From Psychroflexus torquis ATCC 700755 (lineage in GTDB: Bacteria; Bacteroidota; Bacteroidia; Flavobacteriales; Flavobacteriaceae), in the NCBI RefSeq assembly GCF_000153485.2, contig NC_018721.1, forward strand, positions 4,154,001-4,218,000: a stretch of DNA of 64,000 nt, read 5' to 3'. Below, in pieces: positions 9,625 to 19,508 of the stretch. The notes under the pieces were generated by a model. That model had not been told where the DNA came from, did no database searches, and saw only the letters and a list, made by a program, of their open reading frames with translations. Position 1 is the stretch's first letter. Each line of letters opens with the position of its first letter. Made by a program: the position numbers and the translations under genes.

Positions 9625-10875
9625 ATGTCTTCCCTTCTCCTTAAATCTGCAAAAATCGTTGATTCTGAAAGTCCATTTCATCTTCAAACAAAGGATATCC
9701 TTATTGAAGAGGGGACTATCACTCAAATTGAAGATAATATAGATTATGAAGGTAAGTGTGTTGATCTCCCCAACTTGCATGTCTCCAACGGTTTTTTTGA
9801 TAGCTCTGTTAGCTTTGGAGAACCTGGTTTTGAAGAAAGAGAAACCTTGGCAAATGGAGTTAAAACAGCTAGACATTCTGGATTTACAAGTTTTTTACTC
9901 AATCCAAAATTGAATCCTATCACAGATAGTCATTCTGCAGTAAAATTTTTACAACAACAAATCAACACTCAACTTATAGACATAAAGCCCTTAGGAGCCT
10001 TAACTAAAGGTTTTGATGGACAGCATTTAGCAGAGTTATACGACATGCAAATGGGAGGTGCTGTAGGCTTTTATGATTTTAAATCCCCGGTAGTAGATTC
10101 CAATTTATTCAAAATTGCCCTTCAATACGTAAAGAGTTTTGATGGTTTAATTTTTTCATATCCGCAAGACAAACCTATAGCTGCTAATGCCCAAGTGAAT
10201 GAAGATGAATTCACCACTTACATCGGTTTAAAGGGGATGCCCAACCTAGCAGAAGAATTGCAGATTGCTAGGGATCTTTATATTTTGGAATATACAGGAG
10301 GCCGACTTCACATCCCTAACATTTCAACACAAGGGGCTGTAAAACTTATTGAGACTGCCAAAGCAAAAGGATTGAACGTCTCCTGTAGCGTAGCTATTGC
10401 TCACCTTTACTTTAACAGTGAAAAACTTGAGGATTTTGATAGTAAATATAAAATTTTACCACCCTTAAGAACCCTAAAAGATCAGGACGCCTTATTACTC
10501 GCTGTAAAAGAAGGCATTATTGATATGGTGACTTGCGACCACGAACCCATGGATGTTGAACATAAAGACCTAGAATTCGAAAATGCTAGTTACGGAAGTA
10601 TTGGTTTGGAGTCCTCATTTTCAGTCTTAAATCAATTATTTGGGGTAGAAAAAGCAGCTGAATTGTTAACTAAAACTAAAAGAACGTTTAGACTATCAAC
10701 TTCAAAAATTGATACTGAAGAACGTGCAGATTTAAGCTTATTTGAACCTCATTCAGAATATATCTTTAACACACAACATATCCACTCTAAATCTAAAAAT
10801 AGCATGTTCTTAGGGGAAACCCTTAAGGGCATGGTTTACGGAAGCATCTATAACAACTCAATTTATGAAAATTAA
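9625..10875 (+). CDS. Dihydroorotase-like protein lacking metal ligands
   Basis: 416-residue amidohydrolase-fold protein of the dihydroorotase family (conversion of carbamoyl aspartate to dihydroorotate in pyrimidine synthesis). Start ATG 9625 is chosen because the fold begins at MSSLLLKSAKIVDSES; an upstream in-frame ATG at 9547 sits inside the preceding gene. Odd: the HxH metal motif that should precede REPG is replaced by DSSVSFGEPG (residues 59-68), and the later histidine motif reads LHIPNIST. Only a DH pair (TCDHEP) remains. By analogy with PyrX-type pseudo-dihydroorotases it is probably non-catalytic or has another job. The 3' end overlaps the next gene by 11 bases. Confidence 0.75.
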   Translation: MSSLLLKSAKIVDSESPFHLQTKDILIEEGTITQIEDNIDYEGKCVDLPNLHVSNGFFDSSVSFGEPGFEERETLANGVKTARHSGFTSFLLNPKLNPITDSHSAVKFLQQQINTQLIDIKPLGALTKGFDGQHLAELYDMQMGGAVGFYDFKSPVVDSNLFKIALQYVKSFDGLIFSYPQDKPIAANAQVNEDEFTTYIGLKGMPNLAEELQIARDLYILEYTGGRLHIPNISTQGAVKLIETAKAKGLNVSCSVAIAHLYFNSEKLEDFDSKYKILPPLRTLKDQDALLLAVKEGIIDMVTCDHEPMDVEHKDLEFENASYGSIGLESSFSVLNQLFGVEKAAELLTKTKRTFRLSTSKIDTEERADLSLFEPHSEYIFNTQHIHSKSKNSMFLGETLKGMVYGSIYNNSIYEN

Positions 10876-11218
10876 AGCGGAAAGAAGCGGAAAAACCGCA
10901 GCCATAGTGGCCTACTTTACCATTTTTGGAAGTATACTGGCTTTATTCCTCAACTCCGACGAGAATAAGCAAGAATTTGCCAGTTTCCATATACGACAAG
11001 CTTTGGGTATCAATTTTTTGATCATCTTATTTGGTGTGATCGTCAATGGACTCTATGATAGTTTTACTGAATTATTGAACATGATGCTTGGTTCTGCCTT
11101 TTATCTTTCATATTTTATTTTGTGGATTTATGGCTTTATAGGAGCCGTTTCTGGTAAGGAAAATAAGGTCCCACTTATTGGAAATTTATGTCAACGCCTT
11201 TTTAAAAAACTAACTTAA
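10865..11218 (+). CDS. Small membrane protein, DUF4870-like
   Basis: 117 residues with three hydrophobic segments (AAIVAYFTIFGSILALFLN, GINFLIILFGVIVNGLY and AFYLSYFILWIYGFIGAV) and the short motif FASFHIRQALGI between the first two. This FHxRQA pattern is typical of DUF4870 and related small membrane proteins of unknown function. It overlaps the dihydroorotase-like gene by 11 bases, and its stop abuts the next ATG at 11219, so it is the middle gene of a tight operon. Confidence 0.75.
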   Translation: MKIKAERSGKTAAIVAYFTIFGSILALFLNSDENKQEFASFHIRQALGINFLIILFGVIVNGLYDSFTELLNMMLGSAFYLSYFILWIYGFIGAVSGKENKVPLIGNLCQRLFKKLT

Positions 11219-11875
11219 ATGACTACAAAAGATTTATCTCTTACGCATTTGGTAAGACCCTCTAGCTTACCCGACAATGCCCCACTTATACTAATGCTGC
11301 ACGGTTATGGCAGTAACGAGAATGATTTGTTTTCCTTTGCAAACGAATTACCAGAGGAATACATCGTTATATCTTTAAAGGCTCCTCATGCCATGCAACC
11401 TTCAGGAAACGCCTGGTATGCTATCAATTTTGATGCTCAAAAAGGAAAGTTTAGCGATATCGAACAGGCTGTCCTTTCTAGAAAGTTAGTCAAAACATTT
11501 CTGGAAGAAGCTATTGAAGCTTATCCTATCGATAAAAGCAAGGTTAGCCTTTTAGGGTTTAGTCAAGGCACTATTTTGAGTTTTGCTCTAGCGCTTTCCT
11601 ATCCGGAAGTTTTTAAAAATGTCATAGGCTTATCTGGCTATGTAGACATCAATATGATTGAAGCTGGCTATGAATCAAAAGATTTTAGTCATTTGAAAGT
11701 TTATAATTCACATGGAAGTGAAGACCAAGTGATTCCTGTTGACTGGGCTAGACAAAACAAGCCATTATTAGACAAGCTGAATATCGATACGATTTATGAG
11801 GAATATCCTGAAGGGCACGGAATTAATCCTCAAAACTTTCAGAGCTTAAAAAACTGGCTGAAAGCACAACACTAA
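11219..11875 (+). CDS. Phospholipase/carboxylesterase-type alpha/beta hydrolase
   Basis: 218-residue serine hydrolase of the carboxylesterase/acyl-protein thioesterase family. Seen: the oxyanion-hole stretch LMLHGYGSNENDL, nucleophile elbow LLGFSQGT, acid HGSEDQVIPV and base EGHGINPQ, a complete Ser-Asp-His triad. No signal peptide, so cytosolic. The start codon directly follows the previous stop. The substrate cannot be inferred; small esters or acylated proteins are usual for the family. Confidence 0.87.
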   Translation: MTTKDLSLTHLVRPSSLPDNAPLILMLHGYGSNENDLFSFANELPEEYIVISLKAPHAMQPSGNAWYAINFDAQKGKFSDIEQAVLSRKLVKTFLEEAIEAYPIDKSKVSLLGFSQGTILSFALALSYPEVFKNVIGLSGYVDINMIEAGYESKDFSHLKVYNSHGSEDQVIPVDWARQNKPLLDKLNIDTIYEEYPEGHGINPQNFQSLKNWLKAQH

Positions 11876-11898
11876 CTAAAAAAATTTAAAATTTCATT

Positions 11899-12507
11899 AT
11901 GCTTATAATTGGCATTGCAGGAGGGACGGGAAGTGGAAAAACCACCGTAGTTAATCAAATTATCAATGAGTTACAACACGATGAAGTTGATGTTATTTAT
12001 CAAGACTCCTATTATAAAGATTTGTCACATCTTTCTATGGAAGAAAGAAAGAGAAATAACTTTGATCATCCAAAATCAATAGATTTTGACCTTTTGGTAG
12101 ACCACCTTAAGATTTTAAAAACTGGGGATTCCATTCACCAGCCAGTTTATTCTTTTACAGAACACAACAGAACGGATGAGACGCTCATTACTAAACCAAG
12201 GAAGGTGACGATCGTAGAAGGAATTCTCATCTTTACCCATCCTGATGTTAGGGAGATGTTCGACATTAAAATTTTTGTACATGCCGATAGTGACGAACGC
12301 CTAATGCGCCGTCTTAAAAGGGATATTAAAGATCGAGGCAGGGATTTAGATGAAGTTTTGAATCGCTACAAAACGACCCTAAAGCCAATGCATCAACAGT
12401 TTATCGAACCCACTAAAGAGTATGCCGATATTATTATTCCAAATAATCGCTTTAATACGGTAGCAATTGATATTGTTCAAACAATTATCAAAGAAAGACT
12501 CCTGTAA
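11899..12507 (+). CDS. udk: Uridine kinase
   Basis: Phosphorylates uridine and cytidine to UMP and CMP (pyrimidine salvage). Seen: P-loop GIAGGTGSGKTT, the DSYYKD motif, NFDHPKSIDFDLL, and the lid RRLKRDIKDRGRDL. 202 residues, the usual length. It lies 23 bases after the esterase gene and 18 bases before the division-protein gene, so it is probably co-transcribed with both. Confidence 0.95.
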   Translation: MLIIGIAGGTGSGKTTVVNQIINELQHDEVDVIYQDSYYKDLSHLSMEERKRNNFDHPKSIDFDLLVDHLKILKTGDSIHQPVYSFTEHNRTDETLITKPRKVTIVEGILIFTHPDVREMFDIKIFVHADSDERLMRRLKRDIKDRGRDLDEVLNRYKTTLKPMHQQFIEPTKEYADIIIPNNRFNTVAIDIVQTIIKERLL

Positions 12508-12525
12508 TTTTAGTAAATTTAACCT

Positions 12526-12858
12526 ATGAATTATAAAGACCTTAAACGGAAACCTTGGTTTAAATTTATGAGCAACAAATATGTGTTGGTGCTCACCGTT
12601 TTTATGGTATGGATGGTATTTCTGGATAGCAACTCATGGTTAATTCATAGTGAACTCAATAAAGAAATTGAGGAGATTGAAAATAATAGAGACTATTATA
12701 TTCAAGAAATCAATCAGGACAAAAAGATTTTAAAAAAGTTGGATGACAGTATTGAAATTGAACGTTTTGCTAGGGAAACTTATTTTATGAAACGCCCTAA
12801 CGAAGAAATTTATATCATAGAATATCAGGATAGCCTTAAAACCAAAAGCAATGAGTAA
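12526..12858 (+). CDS. Septum formation initiator (FtsB/DivIC-like)
   Basis: 110 residues: short cytoplasmic N-terminus, one membrane helix (YVLVLTVFMVWMVFLDSNSW), an acidic/basic coiled coil (ELNKEIEEIENNRDYYIQEI), and the conserved C-terminal ARETYFMKRPNEEIYII that matches the family's YxxxGExxY-type end. FtsB/DivIC proteins join FtsL and FtsQ at the division septum. The family is short and divergent, so the exact orthologue name is left open. The last 8 bases overlap mutA. Confidence 0.85.
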   Translation: MNYKDLKRKPWFKFMSNKYVLVLTVFMVWMVFLDSNSWLIHSELNKEIEEIENNRDYYIQEINQDKKILKKLDDSIEIERFARETYFMKRPNEEIYIIEYQDSLKTKSNE

Positions 12859-14254
12859 AAAATTATTTGATGACTTTGATCCTGTTTCGGCTAAAGCCTG
12901 GAAGCAAACTATACAAGTAGACCTAAAAGGAGCGGACTATAACGAAACACTCATCGAAAAAACGGGAGAAGGTATAGATGTTAAACCATTTTACCACGCA
13001 GACGATCACGAAGATGCCTATGTTATAAATCCAGCTCAAGATTGGTTGGTCACCGAAAAACTCTACTTAGAAAATATAGAGATTACTATTGAAAATGCAA
13101 AGGATGTTATAGACCGAGGTGCAGAGAGCCTTTGGGTTATTATTCCTGAAGCAGATGAAAAAAAGCTGAAGTTTTTTAAAGCCTTAAAAGACTACGAAAT
13201 ACCCCTTTATGTAGAATTTCTATTTTCTGATTTTGATTTTTTTAAATCTTTAGATGCTATACTTCAAGATCAAGACCAAACCGTTTTGGTCGGTTATGAC
13301 CCTATAGGTCGATTGGCCTCTTCCGGAAATTGGTTTAAAAATCAAAAACAAGATTTTGAAGTCCTCATAAAAACATCTGAATTAAAGAGTTTCTCTAATG
13401 CCATTAATGTAGATGCGAGACTGTATCAAAATGCTGGAGGCCTTATTATCCAACAGCTAGCTTATACTTTAGCTCACCTCAATGAATATTTGAATTTATT
13501 TCAGAATTCAATTGAAAAAACAGAGCCATTAGCCGTTAATGTTATGATCTCTCAAGGCTCCAATTATTTTTTTGAAATTGCCAAACTGAAAGCTTTACGC
13601 TTATTGGTGGAAAGTCTTGCTCAGGAATTAGATATAAGCATAAAGCTTACTCTTATCGCTGAACCAACAAAACGCAATCAAACACTTTACGACTACAATA
13701 TGAATATGCTTCGTTCAACCACAGAATGCATGAGTGCCATTTTGGGAGGTGCAGATTGGATAAATAATTTGGCATACGACGAGATATTCCATAAACGCAA
13801 TGAGTTTGGAGAGCGTATTTCTAGAAATCAACTATTGATTTTGAAAAAGGAAAGTTATTTTGATAAGGTGTCTAACCCTGTAGATGGAACTTATTATATT
13901 GAGAGTCTAACCAAAGAATTAGCTGAAAAATCTTTAACCATTTTCAAAACCATTGAAGCAGGGAAAGGTTTCGTTCAACAACTTTTTGAAGGTAAAATTC
14001 AGAAGAAAATTAAAGAAAGTGCACATAAGGAAGAGGAGAAGCTCGTCTCTGGTGATTTTACCTTAGTAGGGTTAAATAAATATCAGAACCCAGAAGATAA
14101 GATGTCTCAGAATTTAGAATTGTTTCCATTTCTAAAATACCACCAGCGTAAAACACTTATTGAGCCGATTTTAGAAAAACGCATAGCAGAGTCCATAGAG
14201 AAAGACAGACTAGATGGTGAGAAGAACGTTCAACCTCCAAAAGAAAATAAGTAG
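12851..14254 (+). CDS. mutA: Methylmalonyl-CoA mutase small (non-B12) subunit
   Basis: 467 residues, aligned in pattern with the TIM-barrel half of methylmalonyl-CoA mutase (N-terminal [19 protein letters not shown], then [16 protein letters not shown]). It lacks a cobalamin-binding C-terminal domain, as expected for the non-catalytic partner of a heterodimer. It ends one base before the mutB start, so the two are co-translated. Together they interconvert methylmalonyl-CoA and succinyl-CoA (propionate and branched-chain amino-acid metabolism). Confidence 0.92.
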   Translation: MSKKLFDDFDPVSAKAWKQTIQVDLKGADYNETLIEKTGEGIDVKPFYHADDHEDAYVINPAQDWLVTEKLYLENIEITIENAKDVIDRGAESLWVIIPEADEKKLKFFKALKDYEIPLYVEFLFSDFDFFKSLDAILQDQDQTVLVGYDPIGRLASSGNWFKNQKQDFEVLIKTSELKSFSNAINVDARLYQNAGGLIIQQLAYTLAHLNEYLNLFQNSIEKTEPLAVNVMISQGSNYFFEIAKLKALRLLVESLAQELDISIKLTLIAEPTKRNQTLYDYNMNMLRSTTECMSAILGGADWINNLAYDEIFHKRNEFGERISRNQLLILKKESYFDKVSNPVDGTYYIESLTKELAEKSLTIFKTIEAGKGFVQQLFEGKIQKKIKESAHKEEEKLVSGDFTLVGLNKYQNPEDKMSQNLELFPFLKYHQRKTLIEPILEKRIAESIEKDRLDGEKNVQPPKENK

Positions 14255-14255
14255 T

Positions 14256-16382
14256 ATGGAACGTAAAGATATACAGCAAATGAGTTTAGTCTCTGCAAAA
14301 GATCCCATATCCAAAAAGGAATCTAAATTTAAAACTGCAGAGCAAATTAACTTAAAGTCTACGTATACAGAAAAAGACCTTGACAAAGTAGAACATATAA
14401 ATTTTGTTGCAGGGATTCCTCCTTATTTGCGAGGACCTTACTCCACAATGTATGTTCGCAGACCTTGGACCATCCGCCAATATGCTGGATTTTCAACAGC
14501 TGAAGAAAGCAATGCTTTTTATAGAAGAAATTTAGCAGCAGGACAAAAAGGACTGTCTGTAGCCTTCGATTTACCCACACACAGAGGCTATGATAGTGAT
14601 CACGAGCGAGTCGTCGGTGATGTTGGCAAAGCTGGTGTAGCCATTGATACCATTGAAGATATGAAAGTCTTATTCGACCAAATACCTTTAGATAAAATGT
14701 CAGTGTCAATGACGATGAACGGAGCAGTATTACCTGTTATGGCTTTTTATATCGCTGCAGCTGAAGAAACAGGTGTCAAACAAGAACAACTCTCTGGTAC
14801 TATACAAAATGACATTCTAAAGGAGTTTATGGTAAGAAACACCTACATCTACCCTCCCACTCCTTCCATGAAAATTATTTCTGATATATTTCAGTTTACC
14901 TCCCAGAATATGCCTAAATTCAATAGCATTAGTATTTCTGGGTATCATATGCAAGAAGCTGGAGCAACTGCAGATATAGAGCTAGCTTACACCTTAGCAG
15001 ATGGCGTAGAATATATCAAGAAAGGTATAGATGCAGGGATGGATATCGACACTTTTGCACCTCGCCTCTCGTTTTTCTGGGGAGTTGGGATGAACCATTT
15101 TATGGAAATTGCCAAAATGCGAGCTGCGAGGATGCTTTGGGCTAAATTGGTAAAGCGTTTTAACCCAAAAAATCCTAAATCTTTGGCGCTGAGAACCCAC
15201 TCACAAACCAGCGGATGGACGCTAACAGAGCAGGATCCTTTTAATAATATTGCTAGAACATGTATAGAAGCCACTGCTGCAGCTTTTGGTGGAACTCAAA
15301 GTTTGCACACCAATGCATTGGATGAAGCTATTGCCTTACCTACAGAATTTTCTGCTAGAATTGCTAGAAATACACAAATTTACCTTCAACAGGAAACAGG
15401 GATTACCAACACGGTAGATCCATGGGCAGGGAGCTATTACGTCGAGAAACTAACACATGATGTTGCTCAACGTGCTTGGAAGCTTATCGAAGAAGTAGAA
15501 GAGCTTGGCGGAATGACCAAGGCTATAGAAGAAGGTATACCCAAGTTGCGAATAGAACAAGCTGCTGCAAAAAAACAAGCTAGAATTGATAGTGGTACCG
15601 ATAAAATTGTTGGAATAAATGCCTATCGCCTTAAGCAAGAAGATCCTATTGTAACTCTTGAGGTAGATAATCAGACAGTGAGAAAACAGCAGTTAGAAAA
15701 ATTAGCAAAAATTAAAGCTTCCCGGGATAATGATAAAGTCAAAAAATGCCTAGAAGAGTTGACTCGTATTGCTAAAGAGGAAAATGGAAACCTTTTAGAA
15801 GCTGCTGTTAAGGCTGCAAAAGAAAGAGCTACCTTAGGAGAAATAAGCGATGCTTTAGAGGTCGTTTATGGGAGACATAAAGCCAAAATACAATCTTTTA
15901 GTGGTGTATATAGTAAGGAAATGAAAACAGATGAATCCTTCCATAAGGCCAAAGCTTTGGCTGATGAATTTGCAGAAAAAGAAGGTCGCCGACCTAGAAT
16001 CATGATTGCGAAAATGGGACAAGATGGTCACGATAGAGGAGCAAAAGTTGTCGCTACTGGTTATGCCGATGTGGGCTTCGATGTTGATATTGGTCCCTTA
16101 TTCCAAACCCCCCAAGAATCAGCAAGACAAGCTGTAGAAAATGACGTTCATATTCTAGGCGTATCTTCTTTAGCAGCAGGTCATAAAACATTGGTTCCAG
16201 AAGTTATCGACGAACTAAAGAAATTGGGGCGTGAGGATATTATGGTCATCGTTGGTGGAGTGATACCTTCTGCAGATTATAAGTTTTTATTTGATGCTGG
16301 AGCTGTAGCCGTTTTTGGACCTGGAAGTAGAATTAGTGATGCAGCTATTCAAATCCTAGATATATTGAACGATAGCTTTTAA
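14256..16382 (+). CDS. mutB: Methylmalonyl-CoA mutase large (B12-binding) subunit
   Basis: 708 residues when started at ATG 14256 ([18 protein letters not shown]); an in-frame GTG/ATG extension to 14214 overlaps mutA and is unlikely. Seen: the catalytic barrel ([46 protein letters not shown]) and the C-terminal cobalamin domain with the DGHDRGAKV motif, whose histidine replaces the lower axial base, plus GGVIPSADY. It is the catalytic subunit. 85 bases separate it from the GH3 gene. Confidence 0.96.
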   Translation: MERKDIQQMSLVSAKDPISKKESKFKTAEQINLKSTYTEKDLDKVEHINFVAGIPPYLRGPYSTMYVRRPWTIRQYAGFSTAEESNAFYRRNLAAGQKGLSVAFDLPTHRGYDSDHERVVGDVGKAGVAIDTIEDMKVLFDQIPLDKMSVSMTMNGAVLPVMAFYIAAAEETGVKQEQLSGTIQNDILKEFMVRNTYIYPPTPSMKIISDIFQFTSQNMPKFNSISISGYHMQEAGATADIELAYTLADGVEYIKKGIDAGMDIDTFAPRLSFFWGVGMNHFMEIAKMRAARMLWAKLVKRFNPKNPKSLALRTHSQTSGWTLTEQDPFNNIARTCIEATAAAFGGTQSLHTNALDEAIALPTEFSARIARNTQIYLQQETGITNTVDPWAGSYYVEKLTHDVAQRAWKLIEEVEELGGMTKAIEEGIPKLRIEQAAAKKQARIDSGTDKIVGINAYRLKQEDPIVTLEVDNQTVRKQQLEKLAKIKASRDNDKVKKCLEELTRIAKEENGNLLEAAVKAAKERATLGEISDALEVVYGRHKAKIQSFSGVYSKEMKTDESFHKAKALADEFAEKEGRRPRIMIAKMGQDGHDRGAKVVATGYADVGFDVDIGPLFQTPQESARQAVENDVHILGVSSLAAGHKTLVPEVIDELKKLGREDIMVIVGGVIPSADYKFLFDAGAVAVFGPGSRISDAAIQILDILNDSF

Positions 16383-16467
16383 AACTAGACTTACATTTTT
16401 TAATATGAGCTTGAAAATAAAAGTCTAGTAAAGTTTTTAAATTAGTTATATACACCATACATTATTC

Positions 16468-17994
16468 ATGGCCATTTTAGGGAATATCATTAAAGGAGTG
16501 ATCAATTTGAGAAATTCTATTTCTTCGGAAGCTAATCACGTTCAAAATCAAAAAGAAACCCTTGAGTTTTTATTAGAAAAGGCAAAGTCTACTGAGTTTG
16601 GGAAACACTATAAATTTGATGAGCTACTCGCCTCTGAGGATCCTTATGAAAATTTTAAATCGACCATCCCCTATTTTGATTACGATAAAATCCATACTGA
16701 ATGGTGGTATAAGCTTCATAAGGGAGAAAAGGATATTACTTGGCCTGGACATCCTGATTATTTCGCCTTGAGTTCTGGCACTACGGGAAAAACGAGCAAG
16801 CGTATTCCCGTTACTGAAGATATGATTGAAGCCATAAGAAGTGCTGGGATAAAACAAATACTGGCTATTAAAAACTTTGACTTACCCGCTGATTTTTTTG
16901 AAAAAGAAATCATGATGCTTGGAAGCTCCACTAACTTAGATCTGCATAATGACCATATTGAAGGAGAAATAAGCGGAATAAGCGCTAGCAGAATTCCTTT
17001 TTGGTTTCGTGGATTTTATAAACCTGGTGAAGATATTTCCAAAATAGATGACTGGGATGATCGGATTCAGAAAATTGCAGAGACTGCTAAATCTTGGGAT
17101 ATTGGTGCATTAAGCGGCATTCCTTCTTGGATGGAGTTGATGATGGAGAAAGTTATAGACTATCATAAAGTCGAGACTATTCACGATGTATGGCCAAACT
17201 TAAAGGTATATACCTCTGGAGGGGTTGCTTTTGGACCTTATCAAAAGAGTTTTAAACGCTTGACCGGCAAACCTGTTCATGTTATTGATACGTATCTTGC
17301 TTCAGAAGGCTTTATAGCTTTACAAACTCGACCTGAGACTAATTCTATGCAGCTACTCACAGATAATGGAATCTTTTTTGAGTTTGTTCCTTTTCAACCT
17401 GAGTACATAAGACCAGATGGATCCTTAAAACCAGATTCTCCATGTATAAGTCTTGAGGATGTAGAGCTCGAACAAGATTATGTTCTTATCATTAGTACAG
17501 TGAGTGGAGCTTGGAGATATACCATTGGAGATACTATTCAATTTACGGATGTTAAGAAAGGAGAAATACAGATTACAGGGCGAACTAAATTCTTTTTAAA
17601 CACTGTAGGATCTCAATTATCGGTTAACAAAATGGACACAGCCATGAGAGAATTGGAAGACCAATTCGACATTGATATTTCAGAGTATACTATTTGTGCC
17701 AAGCGTGCAGAGGATGGAGAATTTTATCATTTTTGGTATTTAGGGACGAGCCATAAAAATCTCGACCTTTCAACTATAGCCAAAGCACTAGATGATAGTT
17801 TAAAAGCTGCCAATAAGAATTACCAAGTCGCTAGAGATAAAGCCCTTAACGGCGTTAAAGTTACTCTTATTGATCCTGCTATTTTTCAGGACTGGAGTAC
17901 GAGAAACAAAAAAAAAGGGGGACAAGTAAAAATGGAACGCGTCATGAATGAAGAAAAATTCTCTGAATGGGAGAATTTTGTAAAAATCCACTAA
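16468..17994 (+). CDS. GH3-family acyl-adenylate-type protein
   Basis: 508 residues, member of the GH3 (auxin-responsive promoter) family of the adenylate-forming superfamily. Seen: ATP-binding loop ALSSGTTGKTSKRIPVT, YTSGGVAFGPYQ, the VIDTYLASEGFIALQ block, and the hinge GRTKFFLNTVGSQLS. Plant relatives conjugate amino acids to acyl acids; the bacterial substrate is unknown. The gene ends in TAA at 17992-17994, immediately followed by a long inverted repeat that surrounds an insertion sequence. Confidence 0.85.
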   Translation: MAILGNIIKGVINLRNSISSEANHVQNQKETLEFLLEKAKSTEFGKHYKFDELLASEDPYENFKSTIPYFDYDKIHTEWWYKLHKGEKDITWPGHPDYFALSSGTTGKTSKRIPVTEDMIEAIRSAGIKQILAIKNFDLPADFFEKEIMMLGSSTNLDLHNDHIEGEISGISASRIPFWFRGFYKPGEDISKIDDWDDRIQKIAETAKSWDIGALSGIPSWMELMMEKVIDYHKVETIHDVWPNLKVYTSGGVAFGPYQKSFKRLTGKPVHVIDTYLASEGFIALQTRPETNSMQLLTDNGIFFEFVPFQPEYIRPDGSLKPDSPCISLEDVELEQDYVLIISTVSGAWRYTIGDTIQFTDVKKGEIQITGRTKFFLNTVGSQLSVNKMDTAMRELEDQFDIDISEYTICAKRAEDGEFYHFWYLGTSHKNLDLSTIAKALDDSLKAANKNYQVARDKALNGVKVTLIDPAIFQDWSTRNKKKGGQVKMERVMNEEKFSEWENFVKIH

Positions 17995-18157
17995 TACCAA
18001 ATTATATTTATAATGCCGTATGAATAAATTGAATTATACTACGACGTTGCTCAGCACAAGTTTTTTGATTGATTGAAATCAAAAATAATTAGCATAGCCT
18101 TAGCTGTGTTTTGACCCCTATAAAACAAGAGTATTCTTTTAAATTTCGTTAGTTAAC
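17995..18157. repeat. Left arm of a long imperfect inverted repeat around the IS3 element
   Basis: Starting right after the GH3 stop, TACCAAATT..TTATAATG.CG (17995-18017) reappears inverted at 19476-19499, and TCAAAAATAATTA (18079-18091) reappears inverted near 19431-19444. The arms then run into the IS ends. The two arms are not equally long, so the symmetry is partial. Either the IS landed in the centre of an older palindromic intergenic repeat, or the element has unusually long ends. Confidence 0.55.
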
Positions 18158-19054
18158 TTATGCGGTTAATTTATTCATTAAAATTAAGTGTTTGTCAGCG
18201 TTCCATTTTTCCATTGGTGTTATTCTTCCTAATAGTCCGTGAAGCCTTTCGTTGTTGTAAAATAGAACATATTCTTTAAGGATTTTTTCTATTTCTCCAA
18301 AGGTTCTATAGTCAAACCTTTGAAAAACCTCTTTCTTCAAAATTCCATGATAGGCCTCTATGTGAGCATTTTCTTCTGGTGTTGCTATATGTGTAAATTC
18401 TTGGGCCACGCCTATAAGTCCTAGATATTCCCTTACATTCTTGGCAATAAATTGACTTCCATTATCACTTCTAATCACTACATTATTAGGGTATTGATAG
18501 ATCGTAAATAATTCAGATAATAAGGCTATCACTTGAGCTTGTTTAATCGAAAAGGCAAAAAGGTCTATCAGTATTCTTCGCGTATGAACGTCTATTACAG
18601 ATAGAAGATAAGCGTTTTTACCCGCACTAGGAATCCAAACCATCTTTATGTCCATTTCTAAACAATCAAAGGGTTTTACGGTCTTTACTTTCCTGAATTT
18701 AACAAACTTTCGTCCAGAACCACTCCTGTTAATGCGTTCTTCTAACTTCAATAGGTTCGCCTCCTTCATTATTCTATATAGTTTCTTATGATTTATAGTA
18801 TAGCCATCACGAGTTAAATAAGCAGTCATCAATCTGTAACCACAATCTATAAAAGGATGACTTAGTATGGTCTTTACAGACTCAATAACAGCATCTTGGT
18901 TAACTAATCCATTTTTGCTATGATGGGTAAACTGACTTGGTTTATTTCCTTTTCTCCCAAAGCTCGGTTTGTGATAATAAGTGCTATGAACCATTCCTAC
19001 CATTTTGATTATCCTAGTTTTACTGATCTTATATTTATTAAAAATAGTATCCAC
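18158..19054 (-). CDS. IS3-family transposase OrfB (DDE integrase core)
   Basis: 298 residues from a GTG. Seen: the N-terminal HTH_21 part (DCGYRLMTAYLTRDGYTINH), then the rve core with the first Asp in LEMDIKMVW, second Asp in IRSDNGSQFI, and Glu in EENAHIEAYHG, 35 residues after the second Asp as in the DD(35)E pattern. It ends with FYNNERLHGLLGRITP, the usual IS3 tail. It is probably made mainly as an OrfAB fusion: in the -1 frame after the A9 run (19085-19093 on the plus strand is T9) the reading runs VWDLRSKKDLVDTIF into this protein without a stop. The element appears intact. Confidence 0.9.
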   Translation of the reverse strand: MDTIFNKYKISKTRIIKMVGMVHSTYYHKPSFGRKGNKPSQFTHHSKNGLVNQDAVIESVKTILSHPFIDCGYRLMTAYLTRDGYTINHKKLYRIMKEANLLKLEERINRSGSGRKFVKFRKVKTVKPFDCLEMDIKMVWIPSAGKNAYLLSVIDVHTRRILIDLFAFSIKQAQVIALLSELFTIYQYPNNVVIRSDNGSQFIAKNVREYLGLIGVAQEFTHIATPEENAHIEAYHGILKKEVFQRFDYRTFGEIEKILKEYVLFYNNERLHGLLGRITPMEKWNADKHLILMNKLTA

Positions 19055-19365
19055 TAGATCTTTCTTGGATCTGAGGTCCCAAACTTTTTTTTTAAGAGTT
19101 CACGCTGGACTTCCAATTCAATATCCTTGTTACTTAAAAGCTTACGAAGTATTCTATTCTCCTCTTCTGATTGCTTTAACTCTTTACTACGAATGTCATA
19201 TGTCACTTTTAAGCCTGCTTCGCCTTGGGTATCATATTTCTTCTTCCAACTATAAAAAGTTCCTGTACTAACCTTGTATTTACGACAAGCTTCAACGATT
19301 CCTAATTCTTCAGATGAGGATAGAATCTCTAACTTTTCTTCTAAACTCCATTTCTTGTATTTCAT
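19054..19365 (-). CDS. IS3-family transposase OrfA (HTH)
   Basis: 103 residues: an N-terminal helix-turn-helix (WSLEEKLEILSSSEELGI, then ACRKYKVSTGTFYSWKKKY) and a leucine-zipper-like tail (SEEENRILRKLLSNKDIELE). OrfA binds the IS ends. The 3' part holds nine A's (codons TTA AAA AAA AAG), a classical -1 slippage site. The gene ends at the TAG that overlaps the orfB GTG. Confidence 0.9.
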   Translation of the reverse strand: MKYKKWSLEEKLEILSSSEELGIVEACRKYKVSTGTFYSWKKKYDTQGEAGLKVTYDIRSKELKQSEEENRILRKLLSNKDIELEVQRELLKKKFGTSDPRKI

Positions 19366-19499
19366 ATCTCAAAGGTATTATTTGAAATTTAAAATAACAC
19401 TCCGAACTTATTGGGGGCTAAACTAGTGCGGTAATTATTTTTGATGAAAAACAGGCGAAAAGAAGTGATTTATTGCGACATTATAAGTCTAATTTGGTA
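19366..19499. repeat. Right arm of the long imperfect inverted repeat around the IS3 element
   Basis: Contains the right IS end (GGGGGCTAAACTA near 19413-19425), then GGTAATTATTTTTGA (19430-19444), then CGACATTATAAGTCTAATTTGGTA ending at 19499; the last two stretches are inverted copies of parts of 17995-18093. It stops 9 bases before the next gene's stop codon. Confidence 0.55.
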
Positions 19500-19508
19500 A
19501 GATTCCAA

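Larger units (their letters stand above)
18105..19427 (-). mobile_element. IS3-family insertion sequence (IS150-like), ends approximate
   Basis: Two overlapping minus-strand frames, orfA and orfB, have IS3 organisation. Imperfect terminal inverted repeats can be aligned: TTTGACCCCTATAAAAC near 18109 against the inverted TTTAGCCCCCAATAAG ending near 19424, both leading to TTTTAAATTTC inside. I could not identify a target-site duplication, because the flanks are themselves an inverted repeat; the boundary could be off by 10-20 bases. Confidence 0.75.
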
